Assembly: GCF_900156425.1 (NCBI RefSeq)
Contig: NZ_FTNO01000001.1
Coordinates: 1,860,001-1,924,000 of the forward strand
Length of the DNA: 64,000 nt
Source of the DNA: Haladaptatus litoreus
GTDB lineage: Archaea; Halobacteriota; Halobacteria; Halobacteriales; Haladaptataceae
Direction: 5' to 3'
The position numbers were made by a program, and so were the translations under genes. The notes beneath the pieces are model-generated. The model saw only the letters and a program-made list of their open reading frames with translations. It ran no database searches and had not been told where the DNA came from. Below, in pieces: positions 33,881-43,857 of the stretch (position 1 is its first letter; each line of letters starts with the position of its first letter).

Positions 33881-34234
33881 ATGAGCGGTACGTTGAACCA
33901 ACTGCTTCCCGAAGACGACTTCTGGCGGACGGCTACGTTCTGCATCATCCTCGTCTTTCTCGTCCCCCTCGTTGCGATTACAGGTGCCTTGGCACCGGAA
34001 GCACTCGTTTTAGGCGTCTTTCTCACGTTCGTCGCGTGGGTAGTCAGTCAGTGGAGTGAATCCGCCGACGAAACGATCCAAATCGAAGACGAACAGGAGT
34101 TGGACGCACTCGAAACACTGCGGAAACGCTACGCCAACGGCGACATCGGCGAAACCGAGTTCGAACACCGACTGGATAGACTCCTCGAAACGGAATCCCC
34201 TGCGCCGCGCGAAAAAGAACTGTCGTTCGAATAG
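33881..34234 (+). CDS. SHOCT-domain membrane protein
   Basis: 117 residues. Two transmembrane helices (about 16-32 and 38-56) precede an acidic linker and the SHOCT motif LETLRKRYANGDIGETEFEHRLDRLLE near residues 78-104. SHOCT domains are short oligomerisation modules with no known catalytic role. Start at ATG 33881; the frame extends upstream to 33836, but only with a non-hydrophobic leader. It converges on adk, 17 bases apart. Confidence 0.78.
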   Translation: MSGTLNQLLPEDDFWRTATFCIILVFLVPLVAITGALAPEALVLGVFLTFVAWVVSQWSESADETIQIEDEQELDALETLRKRYANGDIGETEFEHRLDRLLETESPAPREKELSFE

Positions 34235-34250
34235 GGTCGTTTCTGCCTCG

Positions 34251-34868
34251 TCAGGCTTCGCGTTCGACCGTTTCCTTGATGTCGCCCCACACTTCGTCAG
34301 GCGTCTGCTCGCCGTCGATACGGACGAGTTCGCCCGTCTCCTCGTAGTGGTCGATGACGGATTCGGTGTTTTCGCGGTAGACGCGCAGTCGTTCTCGAAC
34401 CGTCTCCTCATCGTCGTCGTCGCGCTGTTCGAGTCGCGCTTCGACTTCCTCGTCTTCCGGCGGATTGTACTCGACGTGATAGATGTCACCCGTTTCGGGG
34501 TCGAGTCGGCGCCCCGTCAGTCGGTGAACGAGTTCCTCTTCGTCTACGTCGAGGTAGAGCACGACATCGAGGTCTGTGATGTCGTCCAGATACTCCGCCT
34601 GCGAGAGGTTTCGCGGGTAGCCGTCGAGGACGTAGCCGTCGGCCTCCGAGAGGGCGGCGTTGACGATTTCGTTGACCACTGGGTCGGGGACGAGTTCCCC
34701 GGCGTCCATGAAACTCGCGGGCGTTCCGTGCTCCGTCTCCATGTGTTTGTTCGCGCGGAGTGCATCGCCCGTCGTGACGTGTTCGACGTCGAACTCGTCG
34801 GCGATTCGCGCGCTCTGAGTTCCTTTTCCGGCACCGGGCGCACCCAGAATCAAGATGTTCGGGTTCAT
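34251..34868 (-). CDS. adk: adenylate kinase
   Basis: 205 residues. The P-loop GAPGAGKGT (9-17) follows MNPNILIL, then the AMP-binding [15 protein letters not shown] segment and a lid region [22 protein letters not shown]. Archaeal AdkA of the bacterial-like type; it equilibrates ATP, AMP and ADP. ATG 34868 is preceded by GGAGGTGTG, a Shine-Dalgarno at the right distance. It is separated from secY by about 18 kb in this genome. Confidence 0.95.
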   Translation of the reverse strand: MNPNILILGAPGAGKGTQSARIADEFDVEHVTTGDALRANKHMETEHGTPASFMDAGELVPDPVVNEIVNAALSEADGYVLDGYPRNLSQAEYLDDITDLDVVLYLDVDEEELVHRLTGRRLDPETGDIYHVEYNPPEDEEVEARLEQRDDDDEETVRERLRVYRENTESVIDHYEETGELVRIDGEQTPDEVWGDIKETVEREA

Positions 34869-34955
34869 GCTCACACCTCCATCGCCATCGCATAAAGGCT
34901 TAAAGAAACCGTCCGAGCGTTCGGGTTTTTGGTGTCGGGTCACCAATTTCCCCGT

Positions 34956-35405
34956 ATGAGCAGATTCAGCGCCGACACGCCGAAAGGACGACGAAAGCTC
35001 GTTATGGATGCCATCACCGCCCACCGCGAGCGCGGTAGTCCGTTCTGCACGCTGCTGGTCGAATACGATTTCGAACCCGCCGAAATGGAAGACGAATCCG
35101 AAAGAGAAGGCGAATCGGGAGGCGAAGACGCCGAAGTCGAGGAGGCCCCGCCGTGGATACAGTTCGGCGACCAAACGCTCAATCTCGACTGCACCGACGA
35201 GGAACTCGACCGTCTCAAAAACCTCCTTCGTGAGTTCCCAGCGTTCAAAATCGAGCAGTTGGAGAGTCCGGAAGAGGCAGAGGGAACGAACGTCCGAATC
35301 AGCGCGAAGGCCGACGTGAACAGAATTGCACAGTTCGTAGAACGAACACTCCAAACGGTGTACGAATGTCCAAAATCAACGACGGTTTGGGCCGTCGAGG
35401 TGTAA
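34956..35405 (+). CDS. conserved haloarchaeal protein, unknown function
   Basis: 149 residues. An N-terminal helix ([16 protein letters not shown]: [19 protein letters not shown]) and an acidic insert ([20 protein letters not shown]) are followed by [39 protein letters not shown] and [18 protein letters not shown]. No characterised domain is recognised. It is divergent from adk (87 bases), which is a conserved context in haloarchaea as far as can be judged. It looks soluble. Confidence 0.58.
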   Translation: MSRFSADTPKGRRKLVMDAITAHRERGSPFCTLLVEYDFEPAEMEDESEREGESGGEDAEVEEAPPWIQFGDQTLNLDCTDEELDRLKNLLREFPAFKIEQLESPEEAEGTNVRISAKADVNRIAQFVERTLQTVYECPKSTTVWAVEV

Positions 35406-35565
35406 CGAACCGCCACGATTTTCGTAGCTGTTATGAATATCGGACGCAACTACTGCGCCACATGACGCACAGACACGCCATTAGAGATACCTCTGACAGA
35501 GAACGATGGACGAACACGGTTCGACGGCATACAGGACAGGTAATCGACACCGGGTGGTACGTCAC

Positions 35566-35997
35566 ATGAGCCTGCTAGAGCGCGTCGTTCTCCCGGTCGC
35601 CAGCGAGAAAGACGCCGAATCGACCTGCGACGCCGCACTGAAACGAATCGAGTCGGTGGGTGGTCGGGTCATCGCCCTCCACGTCGTCGAAAAAGCGGGC
35701 GGTGCACCGGACAAGGCGTCCGTCGAACAGCGCGAAGAACAGGCGGACGAGATTTTCGAAATCGTCAGGGAACGCTGCGATGCGCTCGGCGTTCCGGTCG
35801 AGACGAAAATCGCATACAGCACTGACGTGGCGGACGCTATTTTCGAAACCGCCGACGAGGCCGATGCCACGGCAATCGCGTTCACGCCCCGCGGCGGCAG
35901 TCGCTGGATGAAACTCCTCACCGGGGACGTGGCGCTCTCGCTCGCCACGAAGACGAATCGGCCAGTCGTTATTCTTCCGGACGGGGAGGACGACTGA
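35566..35997 (+). CDS. universal stress protein (UspA-type)
   Basis: 143 residues. The fold begins LERVVLPVASEKDAES and ends DVALSLATKTNRPVVILPDGE, with SRWMKLLTGDVALSLA near the ATP/phosphate-binding loop. The stop TGA overlaps the ATG of the downstream permease (TGATG), so the two are co-translated. The permease itself carries two more USP domains, so USP-mediated control of transport is plausible. A nucleotide-binding G-2x-G-9x-G motif is partly recognisable. Confidence 0.85.
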   Translation: MSLLERVVLPVASEKDAESTCDAALKRIESVGGRVIALHVVEKAGGAPDKASVEQREEQADEIFEIVRERCDALGVPVETKIAYSTDVADAIFETADEADATAIAFTPRGGSRWMKLLTGDVALSLATKTNRPVVILPDGEDD

Positions 35998-38231
35998 TGG
36001 CGGACGAGGAACTCGCCAAAGACCTCGGCCCGCTGGCCGCCTTGACAATTGGTATCGGGACGATGATTGGTGCGGGGATTTTCGTCCTTCCCGGCGAGGC
36101 CGCGCAGATGGCCGGGCCTGCCGTCGCCTTGTCGTTCGTCATCGGCGGCGTCATCTCGCTGTTTACGGCACTCTCGGCCAGCGAACTCGGGACGGCGATG
36201 CCGAAAGCCGGTGGTGCGTACTACTACATCAACCACGCGCTCGGCCCGCTGTTCGGTTCAATCGCCGGACTCGGCAACTGGATAGGACTCGCCTTCGCCT
36301 CGGCGTTCTACATGCTCGGGTTCGGCGGCTACGTGAAAACGCTCGTTGCAGTGCCATCGCTGTGGATTCTCACCCCCGACCAGGTAGGTGCACTTATCGC
36401 TGGCGCGCTGTTCGTCCTCGTCAACTACGTCGGCGCGAAAGAGACGGGACGACTCCAGAACGTCATCGTCATCACACTCGTCGGTATCCTGACCGTGTTC
36501 TCGATACTCGGTTTCACGCAGGGTGATCTCTCGACGCTTCGACCGTTCGCCCCACAGGGAACCGACCAAATCATGCCCGCGACTGCGCTCATCTTCGTCT
36601 CGTATCTCGGCTTCGTCCAGATTACGACCGTCGGTGAGGAAATTAAAAATCCGGGACGAAACCTTCCGCTCGCCGTCGTAGGGAGTGTCGTCATCGTGAC
36701 AATCATCTACGCCATCGTGATGGTGGTGCTGATGAGCGTCGTCAACTGGACGGAACTGGTTCCGTCCGTGACCGGAACACCGGTTATCGACGTGGCCGAA
36801 ATCGCCTTCGGAACCGTCGGGCTTGCCGCCCTCGGTGCCGGACTCATCACGTTCGGTGGCCTGTTGGCAACGGCATCCAGCGCGAACGCTTCGATTCTGG
36901 CGTCCTCGCGCATCAACTTCGCTATGGGTCGTGACAAACTCGTCACTCCGTGGCTGAACGAGATTCACGAAAACTTCGGGACGCCGTACCGTTCCATCGC
37001 GGTGACGGGCGGCATCATCCTCGCGCTCATCCTCATCGGGGACGTGACTCTGCTTGCGAACATCGGGAGCATCCTGCATCTCATCGTCTACGGCCTGCTC
37101 AACATCGCACTCATCGTGATGCGCGAGGCGGACGTGGACGAGTACCAACCCTCTTTCCGGGTGCCCCTCTATCCGATAACGCCGATTCTGGGCGCCATCC
37201 TCTCGTTCGCGCTCATCGCGTTCAACCCGATGGACGTTATCATCCTCGCACTCGCGTCGATTCCGGTCGGGATGCTCTGGTACTTCTTCTACGCCAGAGA
37301 GAAAACCGACAAGCAGGGCATCCTTAGCAAGTACATCCTTAGCCGTTCCGAACAGATGCCCGAACCCGCGGTGTCTGCGGCAGCGTCGGTCAAACCGGAT
37401 GGCGGCGACTACCGCGTGATGGTTCCGCTGGCGAACCCGGAAAACGAAAAAGACCTGATTTCGCTCGCCAGCGCGGTTGCGAGTCAACGTGGCGGCACCG
37501 TCGTCGCAACCCACATCGTGCAGGTGCCAGACCAGACGCCGCTCGCGAGTGGTGCCAAACACGTCGAGAAACTCGATTCGGAGTCCAAGGAACTGCTCCA
37601 AAGCGCCCGCGAGGACGCCGAAACGTTCGGCGTTCCGGTCGAAACCCACACCATCCTCTCTCACCGCTCGTTCGAGGAAATCTTCGACGCGGCCCGAAGC
37701 CACGATGCAGACCTCGTGGTGATGGGTTGGGGCAAAGATAGCCACGGGTCGCCCGGACGCGCAGAAAGCGCCATGGACGAACTGACGAACGACCTGCCCT
37801 GCGACGTGGTCGTCTACCGCGACCGCGGCTTCGACCCCAGCAGGGTGCTCGTTCCGACCGCCGGTGGACCGGACTCCGCCCTCAGCGCCGCAATCGCGCG
37901 GATGCTCCAGTCGGAGTACGACTCCGAGGTGTCGCTCCTCTACGTCGCCGACGATGGTGAAGAAGACGGCGAGCAGTTCCTCGCCGACTGGGCCGACGAA
38001 CACGAGTTGGCCGACGCGAACCTCATCGTCGAAAACGGCGACGTGGAAACGGCAATCGAACGGGCCGCGCGGGACTGTTCGATGCTCATCATCGGCGCAA
38101 CAGAGAAAGGGCTGCTTTCGCGCCTCGTCCGTGGGTCGCTCGCGCTCGACGTGGTGAACGACGTGGACTGTTCCGTTCTCCTCGCCGAGAAAGCACACTC
38201 GCGGTCGCTCCGAGAGCGACTGTTCGGGTAG
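35997..38231 (+). CDS. APC-type amino-acid permease fused to two USP domains
   Basis: 744 residues. A 12-helix amino-acid/polyamine/organocation permease (about residues 1-450, with the GTMIGAGIFVLPGEAAQ N-terminal signature) is followed by USP domain 1 (about 462-605, starting DYRVMVPLANPENE) and USP domain 2 (about 615-735, ending LIIGATEKGLLSRLVRGS and ALDVVNDVDCSVLLAEK). USP domains probably bind nucleotide and regulate transport in response to energy state or stress. It is coupled to the upstream USP gene. The substrate is not determined. Confidence 0.9.
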   Translation: MADEELAKDLGPLAALTIGIGTMIGAGIFVLPGEAAQMAGPAVALSFVIGGVISLFTALSASELGTAMPKAGGAYYYINHALGPLFGSIAGLGNWIGLAFASAFYMLGFGGYVKTLVAVPSLWILTPDQVGALIAGALFVLVNYVGAKETGRLQNVIVITLVGILTVFSILGFTQGDLSTLRPFAPQGTDQIMPATALIFVSYLGFVQITTVGEEIKNPGRNLPLAVVGSVVIVTIIYAIVMVVLMSVVNWTELVPSVTGTPVIDVAEIAFGTVGLAALGAGLITFGGLLATASSANASILASSRINFAMGRDKLVTPWLNEIHENFGTPYRSIAVTGGIILALILIGDVTLLANIGSILHLIVYGLLNIALIVMREADVDEYQPSFRVPLYPITPILGAILSFALIAFNPMDVIILALASIPVGMLWYFFYAREKTDKQGILSKYILSRSEQMPEPAVSAAASVKPDGGDYRVMVPLANPENEKDLISLASAVASQRGGTVVATHIVQVPDQTPLASGAKHVEKLDSESKELLQSAREDAETFGVPVETHTILSHRSFEEIFDAARSHDADLVVMGWGKDSHGSPGRAESAMDELTNDLPCDVVVYRDRGFDPSRVLVPTAGGPDSALSAAIARMLQSEYDSEVSLLYVADDGEEDGEQFLADWADEHELADANLIVENGDVETAIERAARDCSMLIIGATEKGLLSRLVRGSLALDVVNDVDCSVLLAEKAHSRSLRERLFG

Positions 38232-38266
38232 CTGTCTGTCGATTTCTTTTTTGAAAACAGAATGTG

Positions 38267-39874
38267 CTACGACCGCCAGTAGGCGGGCGTCAGCAGAACC
38301 AACACTGGCAGGATTTCGAGTCGGCCGATCCACATCAGTGCGACCATGAACAGTTTCGAGGTGTCCGAAAACGGGAGATAGCTGTTCATCGGGCCGAGCA
38401 GTTGGAAGCCCGGGCCGACGTTGCCGAGCGTGGCGGCAACTGCGGAGAGTGCCTCCAACGTGTTCAGATTCGGGCCACCAGCGCGCTCCGCATCGAGGAA
38501 GAGGAGGAGCGCACTGACGAGGAAGATGACGAGATAGAGCAGGGTGAAGACGTAAATGCCGCGGACTGCGCGTTCGTCAAGTGCGCGCCCGCCGAGACGG
38601 AGCGGTCGAACCGCTTCGGGGTGAACCGTCGTGAACAGTTCCCGGCGAAGCGATTTCAGGATGACGTACCAGCGAACGATTTTGATTGCACCGCCAGTCG
38701 AACCGGCGCTCCCGCCGATGAGCATCGCCGCGAACAAGAGATACTGCGCGGAACTGTTCCACGTGTTGAAGTCCATGCTCGCGTACCCCGTCGTCGTGAC
38801 GATGGAAGCGACTTGGAAGGCGGCGTGTCGAAGCGACGATTCGAAGTTGCCCGCGATAGGTGCGCCGCCGGGGACGAAGACCAGTCCCTGATGCGTAAAG
38901 AGCAGGGCGGTCAAAATCGCGGAGAGGACGGCCATCACGCCGACGTAAAATCTGAACTCCGCGTCGCGAGTCAATTTTCGCGGGTCGCCGCTCAAAACGT
39001 GCCAGAACAGCGCGAAGTTCGTCCCCGCGGCGACCATGAAGGGGATAAGGAGCCACTGCACCACCGCGGAGAACGCTTCGATGCTTCTCGCCTCCGGCGA
39101 GAAGCCGCCGGTTGACATCGTCGTAAAGCCGTGCGCGACGGCGTTGTACAGGGTCATATTGGGCGCGAGGGGTTGCCCGACGAGTGGGCCGAGACGGAAC
39201 AGTCCGTAAAGCAGGACGATTTCCAGCGCCGTAATGCCGAGATACGCTTTCCAGAGGGCGCGCGCGGTTTCCGCGATTTTCGGCGTGAGCTTCTGGATGC
39301 CCGGGCCGGGCGCTTCCGCGTCCATCAACTGTGCGCCACCCACCGACAGTTCCGGCAAGATAGCGACGGCGAGAACGACGATACCCATGCCGCCGAGCCA
39401 CTGGGTCAACTGCCGCCACATCAGCAGTGCGCGGGAGTGCGTGTCGAACGAAATGTCGCCCATGACTGTCGCTCCCGTCGTCGTGAAACCACTCATGCTC
39501 TCGAACAGCGCGTTGACCGGGTCTGCGAGCGTCGAGGGGCTGGAGACGACGTTGATGAACGGAAACTGCCCGAGAAGGGTGATTTGGTTTCCAGCGATGA
39601 CGTAGGGCAAACCGCCGACTATCGACACCGCGAACCACGTCAGTGCGACCATCAGGAACCCCTCGCGTGCGCCGAGGTCGGGGTCGGGGTCGAGACGTTC
39701 GAGCGAACTGCCGACCACCAGCGCGATGACGATGGTCGTAACGAAGGTTCGAATAGCGCCCAACTCGCCGTAGTAGGCCGCGATGATGAGCGGAAACAGA
39801 AGCGGGACAGAGAGCCATTTGACGACGGTACCGACGAGACTCACGCTGGCCCGCCACTCGACGTGGAGGTTCAT
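38267..39874 (-). CDS. trkH: TrkH potassium uptake channel subunit
   Basis: 535 residues with about ten helices. The four selectivity-filter regions are visible: FTTTGATV (about 114), TMSTGGFSP (about 228), GYASMDF (about 361) and GNVGPGF (about 489), the K+-filter pattern of TrkH/KtrB. It moves K+ inward, driven by membrane potential, with TrkA as regulator. It overlaps the trkA stop codon by 4 bases (ATGA) and is convergent with the APC-USP gene. Confidence 0.92.
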   Translation of the reverse strand: MNLHVEWRASVSLVGTVVKWLSVPLLFPLIIAAYYGELGAIRTFVTTIVIALVVGSSLERLDPDPDLGAREGFLMVALTWFAVSIVGGLPYVIAGNQITLLGQFPFINVVSSPSTLADPVNALFESMSGFTTTGATVMGDISFDTHSRALLMWRQLTQWLGGMGIVVLAVAILPELSVGGAQLMDAEAPGPGIQKLTPKIAETARALWKAYLGITALEIVLLYGLFRLGPLVGQPLAPNMTLYNAVAHGFTTMSTGGFSPEARSIEAFSAVVQWLLIPFMVAAGTNFALFWHVLSGDPRKLTRDAEFRFYVGVMAVLSAILTALLFTHQGLVFVPGGAPIAGNFESSLRHAAFQVASIVTTTGYASMDFNTWNSSAQYLLFAAMLIGGSAGSTGGAIKIVRWYVILKSLRRELFTTVHPEAVRPLRLGGRALDERAVRGIYVFTLLYLVIFLVSALLLFLDAERAGGPNLNTLEALSAVAATLGNVGPGFQLLGPMNSYLPFSDTSKLFMVALMWIGRLEILPVLVLLTPAYWRS

Positions 39875-41211
39875 ATCACGTCGTTCACTTCGCTCAAGAC
39901 GTTCGTATCGACGAATAGTACGATATGGTCGTGTTCCTTCACGACCGTCTCACCGCGCGGAACGACGAACTTCCCGTTCCGCGTAATCGCGCCGATAACG
40001 ACGCCCGGGGGAAGGTCTGCGACCGCCTCGTGGATGGGGCGGTCGGTGAGGACGCTGTCGGCGTCGATTTCGATTTCCAACACCTCCGCGCGGTCGTTCT
40101 CGATGAGCGCGATGTTCTCGGCGCGGTCTTCGCGGGTGAAACGCGTGATTTCCTCGGCTGTCACCTCGCGTGGGTTGATTGCCACGTCGATACCGACCGC
40201 CTCGAACAGCGAGACGTATTCGGCGTCCTCGACGATTGCAATCGAGCGTTCCGCGCCGAGTTGTTTGGCCAGCACCGAGACGAGGAGGTTCTTCTCATCG
40301 TTTTCCAAGGCGGCGACGACCACGTCCGCTTCGTCCACGTGTTCACGGGCGAGGAACTCCGCGTCGGTCGCGTCGCTCGCCATGACCATGGTTTTCGGGA
40401 GGTCTTCGGCCAGTTCCCGCGCGCGCTCATGGTCTTGCTCGATGAGCCTCGGACGCAAATCCCGGTCTTCGAGCAGTCGAGCCGTGTGAAAGCCGATTTC
40501 GCTTCCGCCGATGACGACCAATTCCTTGTCCGCGTCCGGCGTTTCGTCGGGTGCGACTTCGAGTGCGAACTGCTGGACGCTTTCCGGACTGCCGATGACG
40601 ACCACCTTGTCGTCGGCTTGAATCACGGTTTCTCCGCCCGGAATGTCCACGTCGCCGTTTCGGAGAATCGCGGCGAACGTGAGCGATTCGAAGCGGTCTG
40701 CCTGTCGAACCGTCTGATTTGCCACCGGACTGTCGGCCCGAACTTCGAACTCGGCCATCTGTACTTCGCCACCTGCGAAGGGGTCAACGTCGCGCGCGGC
40801 GGGAAGACCGATGACGCGAACGATATCCATCGCAGTGAGCAGGTTCGTACAGACCATGAAATCGACGCCGAACGCGGCCTGTTCTGCGTGTTCCCATGTA
40901 TCGAGGTAATCGACCTTCTTCACCCGCGCGATGGTGAACGGGTCGTCTATGGTTTTCGCCGTCCCGCAGATGACGAGGTTCGTCTCGTCGTCGTCGGTGC
41001 TGGCGATGACCATATCCGCTTCTTCGATGCCTGCCTCTTGGAGCGTGGCGAGCGAGGTGCCGTCGCCCTCGATTGCGAGCACGTCGATGGAGTACGTGAG
41101 CGAGTCCACGCGCTCTCCGTCTCGGTCTACAACCACGACTTCGTGGGAGTCGGCGAGACTTTGAGCGATGGACGAACCGACCTCACCAGCGCCGACGATG
41201 ATGACGCGCAT
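39871..41211 (-). CDS. trkA: TrkA potassium uptake regulator (two RCK domains)
   Basis: 446 residues. There are two nucleotide-binding RCK repeats: IIVGAGEVGSSIAQSLADSH at the start and ELVVIGGSEIGFHTARLLED in the middle, each followed by a TrkA-C domain. It binds NAD(H)/ATP and gates TrkH on the cytoplasmic face. It is translated together with trkH (ATGA). It is divergent from the second APC-USP permease (212 bases between starts), which may share regulation. Confidence 0.92.
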   Translation of the reverse strand: MRVIIVGAGEVGSSIAQSLADSHEVVVVDRDGERVDSLTYSIDVLAIEGDGTSLATLQEAGIEEADMVIASTDDDETNLVICGTAKTIDDPFTIARVKKVDYLDTWEHAEQAAFGVDFMVCTNLLTAMDIVRVIGLPAARDVDPFAGGEVQMAEFEVRADSPVANQTVRQADRFESLTFAAILRNGDVDIPGGETVIQADDKVVVIGSPESVQQFALEVAPDETPDADKELVVIGGSEIGFHTARLLEDRDLRPRLIEQDHERARELAEDLPKTMVMASDATDAEFLAREHVDEADVVVAALENDEKNLLVSVLAKQLGAERSIAIVEDAEYVSLFEAVGIDVAINPREVTAEEITRFTREDRAENIALIENDRAEVLEIEIDADSVLTDRPIHEAVADLPPGVVIGAITRNGKFVVPRGETVVKEHDHIVLFVDTNVLSEVNDVI

Positions 41212-41422
41212 GCGTTACCCTCCGTATCATTCTTGTCGGGGTGTTTTCACCCACAGCGTAAGGATATTTCTCTTTGGAAGGAGCCCGAGTTGTTCTGCAG
41301 AAATTCGACCCATAGCACGGCGGTAGTTGTATTCTACCGTTTATGAAGTAATGGTATTGGACACGGTTGCTTGCACATTCAGCCCCAACCCTTCTCCACT
41401 TCGGTACGGTACGATTCCGGAT

Positions 41423-43783
41423 ATGGCAGAGCATACCCGTACGTTGGGATTTCGCGTCGCGTTCGCGATAGGATTAGGGACGATGATTGCCGCGGGTATC
41501 TTCTCGCTCTCGGGAACCGCAATCGCCCAAGTCGGCAGTAACGCAGTTATCTCGTTCGTCATCGCGGCGGCGATTGCAGGCGTAACTGCGGCTTCCTACT
41601 CCGAATTCGCGTCGATTTACGCGGAAAACGGCGGCGGCTACCTCTTTTCCTCGCGAACGTTCGAGGACGACCGACTGCTCTTCGCGGTCGGTGCCTCGCT
41701 GTTTCTCGGCTACTCCGCGACGACCGCGTTCTACCTCGCCACGATGGGCGAGTGGTTCCACCAGTTCATCATTCCGCACGGCATCTCGATACCCCACGGC
41801 ACCGTCGCGGTGGCGACCGCAATCCTCCTCGGCGTGCTGAACGCCCGCGGAACCGAAGAGAGCGGAACGTTTCAGGTGTTCGTCACGGGCGCGAAAGTCG
41901 CCGTCTTGCTGGCGTTCATCGGCGGCGCGCTCGCGTACCAAGCGCCGTCCGCGACGGTGGACACGTTCGTCGGCGGATTCGCAAAAGGTGGCCCGACGGG
42001 TATCATCTCCATCGCCGCCGTCGCGTTCATCACGTTCTTCGGCTTCTCGGCCATCGCGGCGAGTGCGGGCGAAATCATCAATCCGAAAGAGACGGTGCCG
42101 AAAGCCATCGGCGCGAGCATCATCACGGTCACCGTGCTGTACATCTTCGTCATCGTGGCGATGATGAACTCGCCGACCGACCCGCAAATCATCCAACAGC
42201 AAGGTGAAACCGCGATGGGGAAAGTCGCCTCCGATTTCCTCGGGAGTTTCGGAAAGTGGCTCATCGTCGCCGGAGCCATCTTCAGCATGGTGAGCGCCTC
42301 GAACGCCTCGATTCTCGCGGCTAGCGGCATCGGGTCGCTGATGGGAAAACAGGGACAGGCACCGCGACGATTCTCGCGCATTCATTCGGAATACGGCACG
42401 CCGTTTTGGAGCGTGGTGGCCTGCACCGGAACCATCGTCGCACTCGTCGTGGCGTTCATCGCGCTGTTTCCGGCGGAGGGCGGAATCACCCCGATTCATC
42501 TCGGTTTGGGAGCGCTCACCGGATTTGCAAATCTGAACTTGCTCGCGCCACTCGCCGTAGTCAACGTCGCGCTCATCCTCTCCCGGCGGCGGTTCCCGGA
42601 GATGGAGCGCCCGCTGAAAGTCCCGCTCGTTCCGTGGCTTCCGATAGTCGGCGTGCTGGCGAACCTCGCGCTCATCACGAACTTGCCACCTCGCGGCATC
42701 GTCGCCGGAATCGCGGCGGAGGTCACACTGGTCGGAGCGTATCTCCTGTGGGGCGGCGCACCCGATACCGACGAAATGATGACGCGAACCGTCGCCGCAC
42801 GCTCCCCCGCGACGAACGGCGGAGAACCGAGCGCCGTAGATGGCGGAGAGTCGGTCGTCGAGGAAGCGGGCGCAGGGAATACAGAACGAGCAGACGAGGA
42901 CAGATACCGCGTTCTCGTGCCGGTCGCCAGGATGTACAATGCGGAGGAGCACGTTCGTCTGGCCGGGAAAATAGGGGCAATGCGGGAGGAAAATCCACTC
43001 GTGCAGGTCGTCAACGTCACCCAGATTCCCGAACAGACATCCAGCGACGACATGGCCGAGACCGCCGAGGCGCGAGCAGACCGCCTGCTCGACACCCTCG
43101 CCGAGGCGGATTTGGATGTGGACTACACCGTCGAAGGACACATCTGTCGGAGCGTTTCCTTCGACATTCTGAACACCGCTCGTGAGGACGAAGCTGACCT
43201 CATTCTGATGGGCTACCCCAAAGAACACGAAGACATCGCGGAGGCGGTGGAGTACGACTCGCCCTGCGACGTGCTGTTCGTGGACGGATTCGGCGAGGAG
43301 TCACCGACCCTCGACAGCGTCACGGTTGGAACCGGCGGCGGCCCACACCATCAGTCCGCACTCTCGCTCGCGAACGCACTCGGACGAAGCGGTTCCGAGG
43401 TTCACGTCGCCAACGTGACTCCGGGAGGTAGAGGCGGCACGGCGGAAGACCTCGACGGGACGCTGTCGGAACTCGGGGACGTACCGAATGTGCAGACGCA
43501 CGACAGGCAGGCCGACACAGTCGCCGAGGGGTTGGTCGCCGCCGCCGACGAACACGACAGCGTGTTGGTCATCGGCGCGTCCCGAACCCGCCTGCTGAAG
43601 CGCTGGGTGTTCGGCAGTACGCCCGACCGCGTTGTTTCCTACGCTAAACTCGCCGGCGTTCCGGTCATCGTTTGTTCCCACCCGACGGGCGTTTCGGGAC
43701 GACTGGAGGACGCGCTGTTCCCGGTTTATCGAACGCTCAAAAAATTCCGCCGCGGTCACGTGCCGAATCCGAGTTCGAACTGA
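41423..43783 (+). CDS. second APC permease fused to USP domains
   Basis: 786 residues. The permease part opens GFRVAFAIGLGTMIAAGIFSLSG, then about 12 helices (to about 460). An acidic linker is followed by USP domain 1 (about 492-625, RYRVLVPVARMYNAEE) and USP domain 2 (about 630-770), which ends DSVLVIGASRTRLLKRWVFG. It is a paralogue of 35997-38231, on the other side of trkH-trkA. ATG 41423 is preferred; upstream in-frame sequence is not conserved. The pair flanking Trk suggests a common osmotic or K+-linked programme. Confidence 0.9.
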   Translation: MAEHTRTLGFRVAFAIGLGTMIAAGIFSLSGTAIAQVGSNAVISFVIAAAIAGVTAASYSEFASIYAENGGGYLFSSRTFEDDRLLFAVGASLFLGYSATTAFYLATMGEWFHQFIIPHGISIPHGTVAVATAILLGVLNARGTEESGTFQVFVTGAKVAVLLAFIGGALAYQAPSATVDTFVGGFAKGGPTGIISIAAVAFITFFGFSAIAASAGEIINPKETVPKAIGASIITVTVLYIFVIVAMMNSPTDPQIIQQQGETAMGKVASDFLGSFGKWLIVAGAIFSMVSASNASILAASGIGSLMGKQGQAPRRFSRIHSEYGTPFWSVVACTGTIVALVVAFIALFPAEGGITPIHLGLGALTGFANLNLLAPLAVVNVALILSRRRFPEMERPLKVPLVPWLPIVGVLANLALITNLPPRGIVAGIAAEVTLVGAYLLWGGAPDTDEMMTRTVAARSPATNGGEPSAVDGGESVVEEAGAGNTERADEDRYRVLVPVARMYNAEEHVRLAGKIGAMREENPLVQVVNVTQIPEQTSSDDMAETAEARADRLLDTLAEADLDVDYTVEGHICRSVSFDILNTAREDEADLILMGYPKEHEDIAEAVEYDSPCDVLFVDGFGEESPTLDSVTVGTGGGPHHQSALSLANALGRSGSEVHVANVTPGGRGGTAEDLDGTLSELGDVPNVQTHDRQADTVAEGLVAAADEHDSVLVIGASRTRLLKRWVFGSTPDRVVSYAKLAGVPVIVCSHPTGVSGRLEDALFPVYRTLKKFRRGHVPNPSSN

Positions 43784-43815
43784 AAGCAGGGTTCGAACCG
43801 AATTAGAGTTCGAAC
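43773..43815. repeat. three GTTCGAAC sites at 17-18 base spacing
   Basis: GTTCGAAC occurs at 43773-43780, 43791-43798 and 43808-43815; the second lies in the palindrome GGTTCGAACC. They straddle the stop codon of the permease gene in a convergent intergenic region. The regular spacing suggests either a local duplication or binding sites for one protein. Confidence 0.4.
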
Positions 43816-43827
43816 CGATTTTCGTCA

Positions 43828-43843
43828 CGATTCGATCGAATCG
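43828..43843. repeat. perfect 16-base palindrome in a convergent intergenic region
   Basis: CGATTCGATCGAATCG is identical to its reverse complement. It lies 45 bases after the permease stop and 15 bases before the end of the convergent small gene. It could be a protein-binding site or part of a bidirectional termination region; there is no T-tract on either side. Confidence 0.5.
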
Positions 43844-43857
43844 AGACGGGATTCGGC

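Noticed and set aside
36258..38333. A very long minus-strand frame opposite the APC-USP permease
   Set aside because: It is His/Arg/Asp-rich with no motif, and the plus strand encodes an obvious transporter with USP domains.
41474..43228. A long minus-strand frame opposite the second APC-USP permease
   Set aside because: Same reason: no domain, composition of a shadow frame, and a clear gene on the plus strand.
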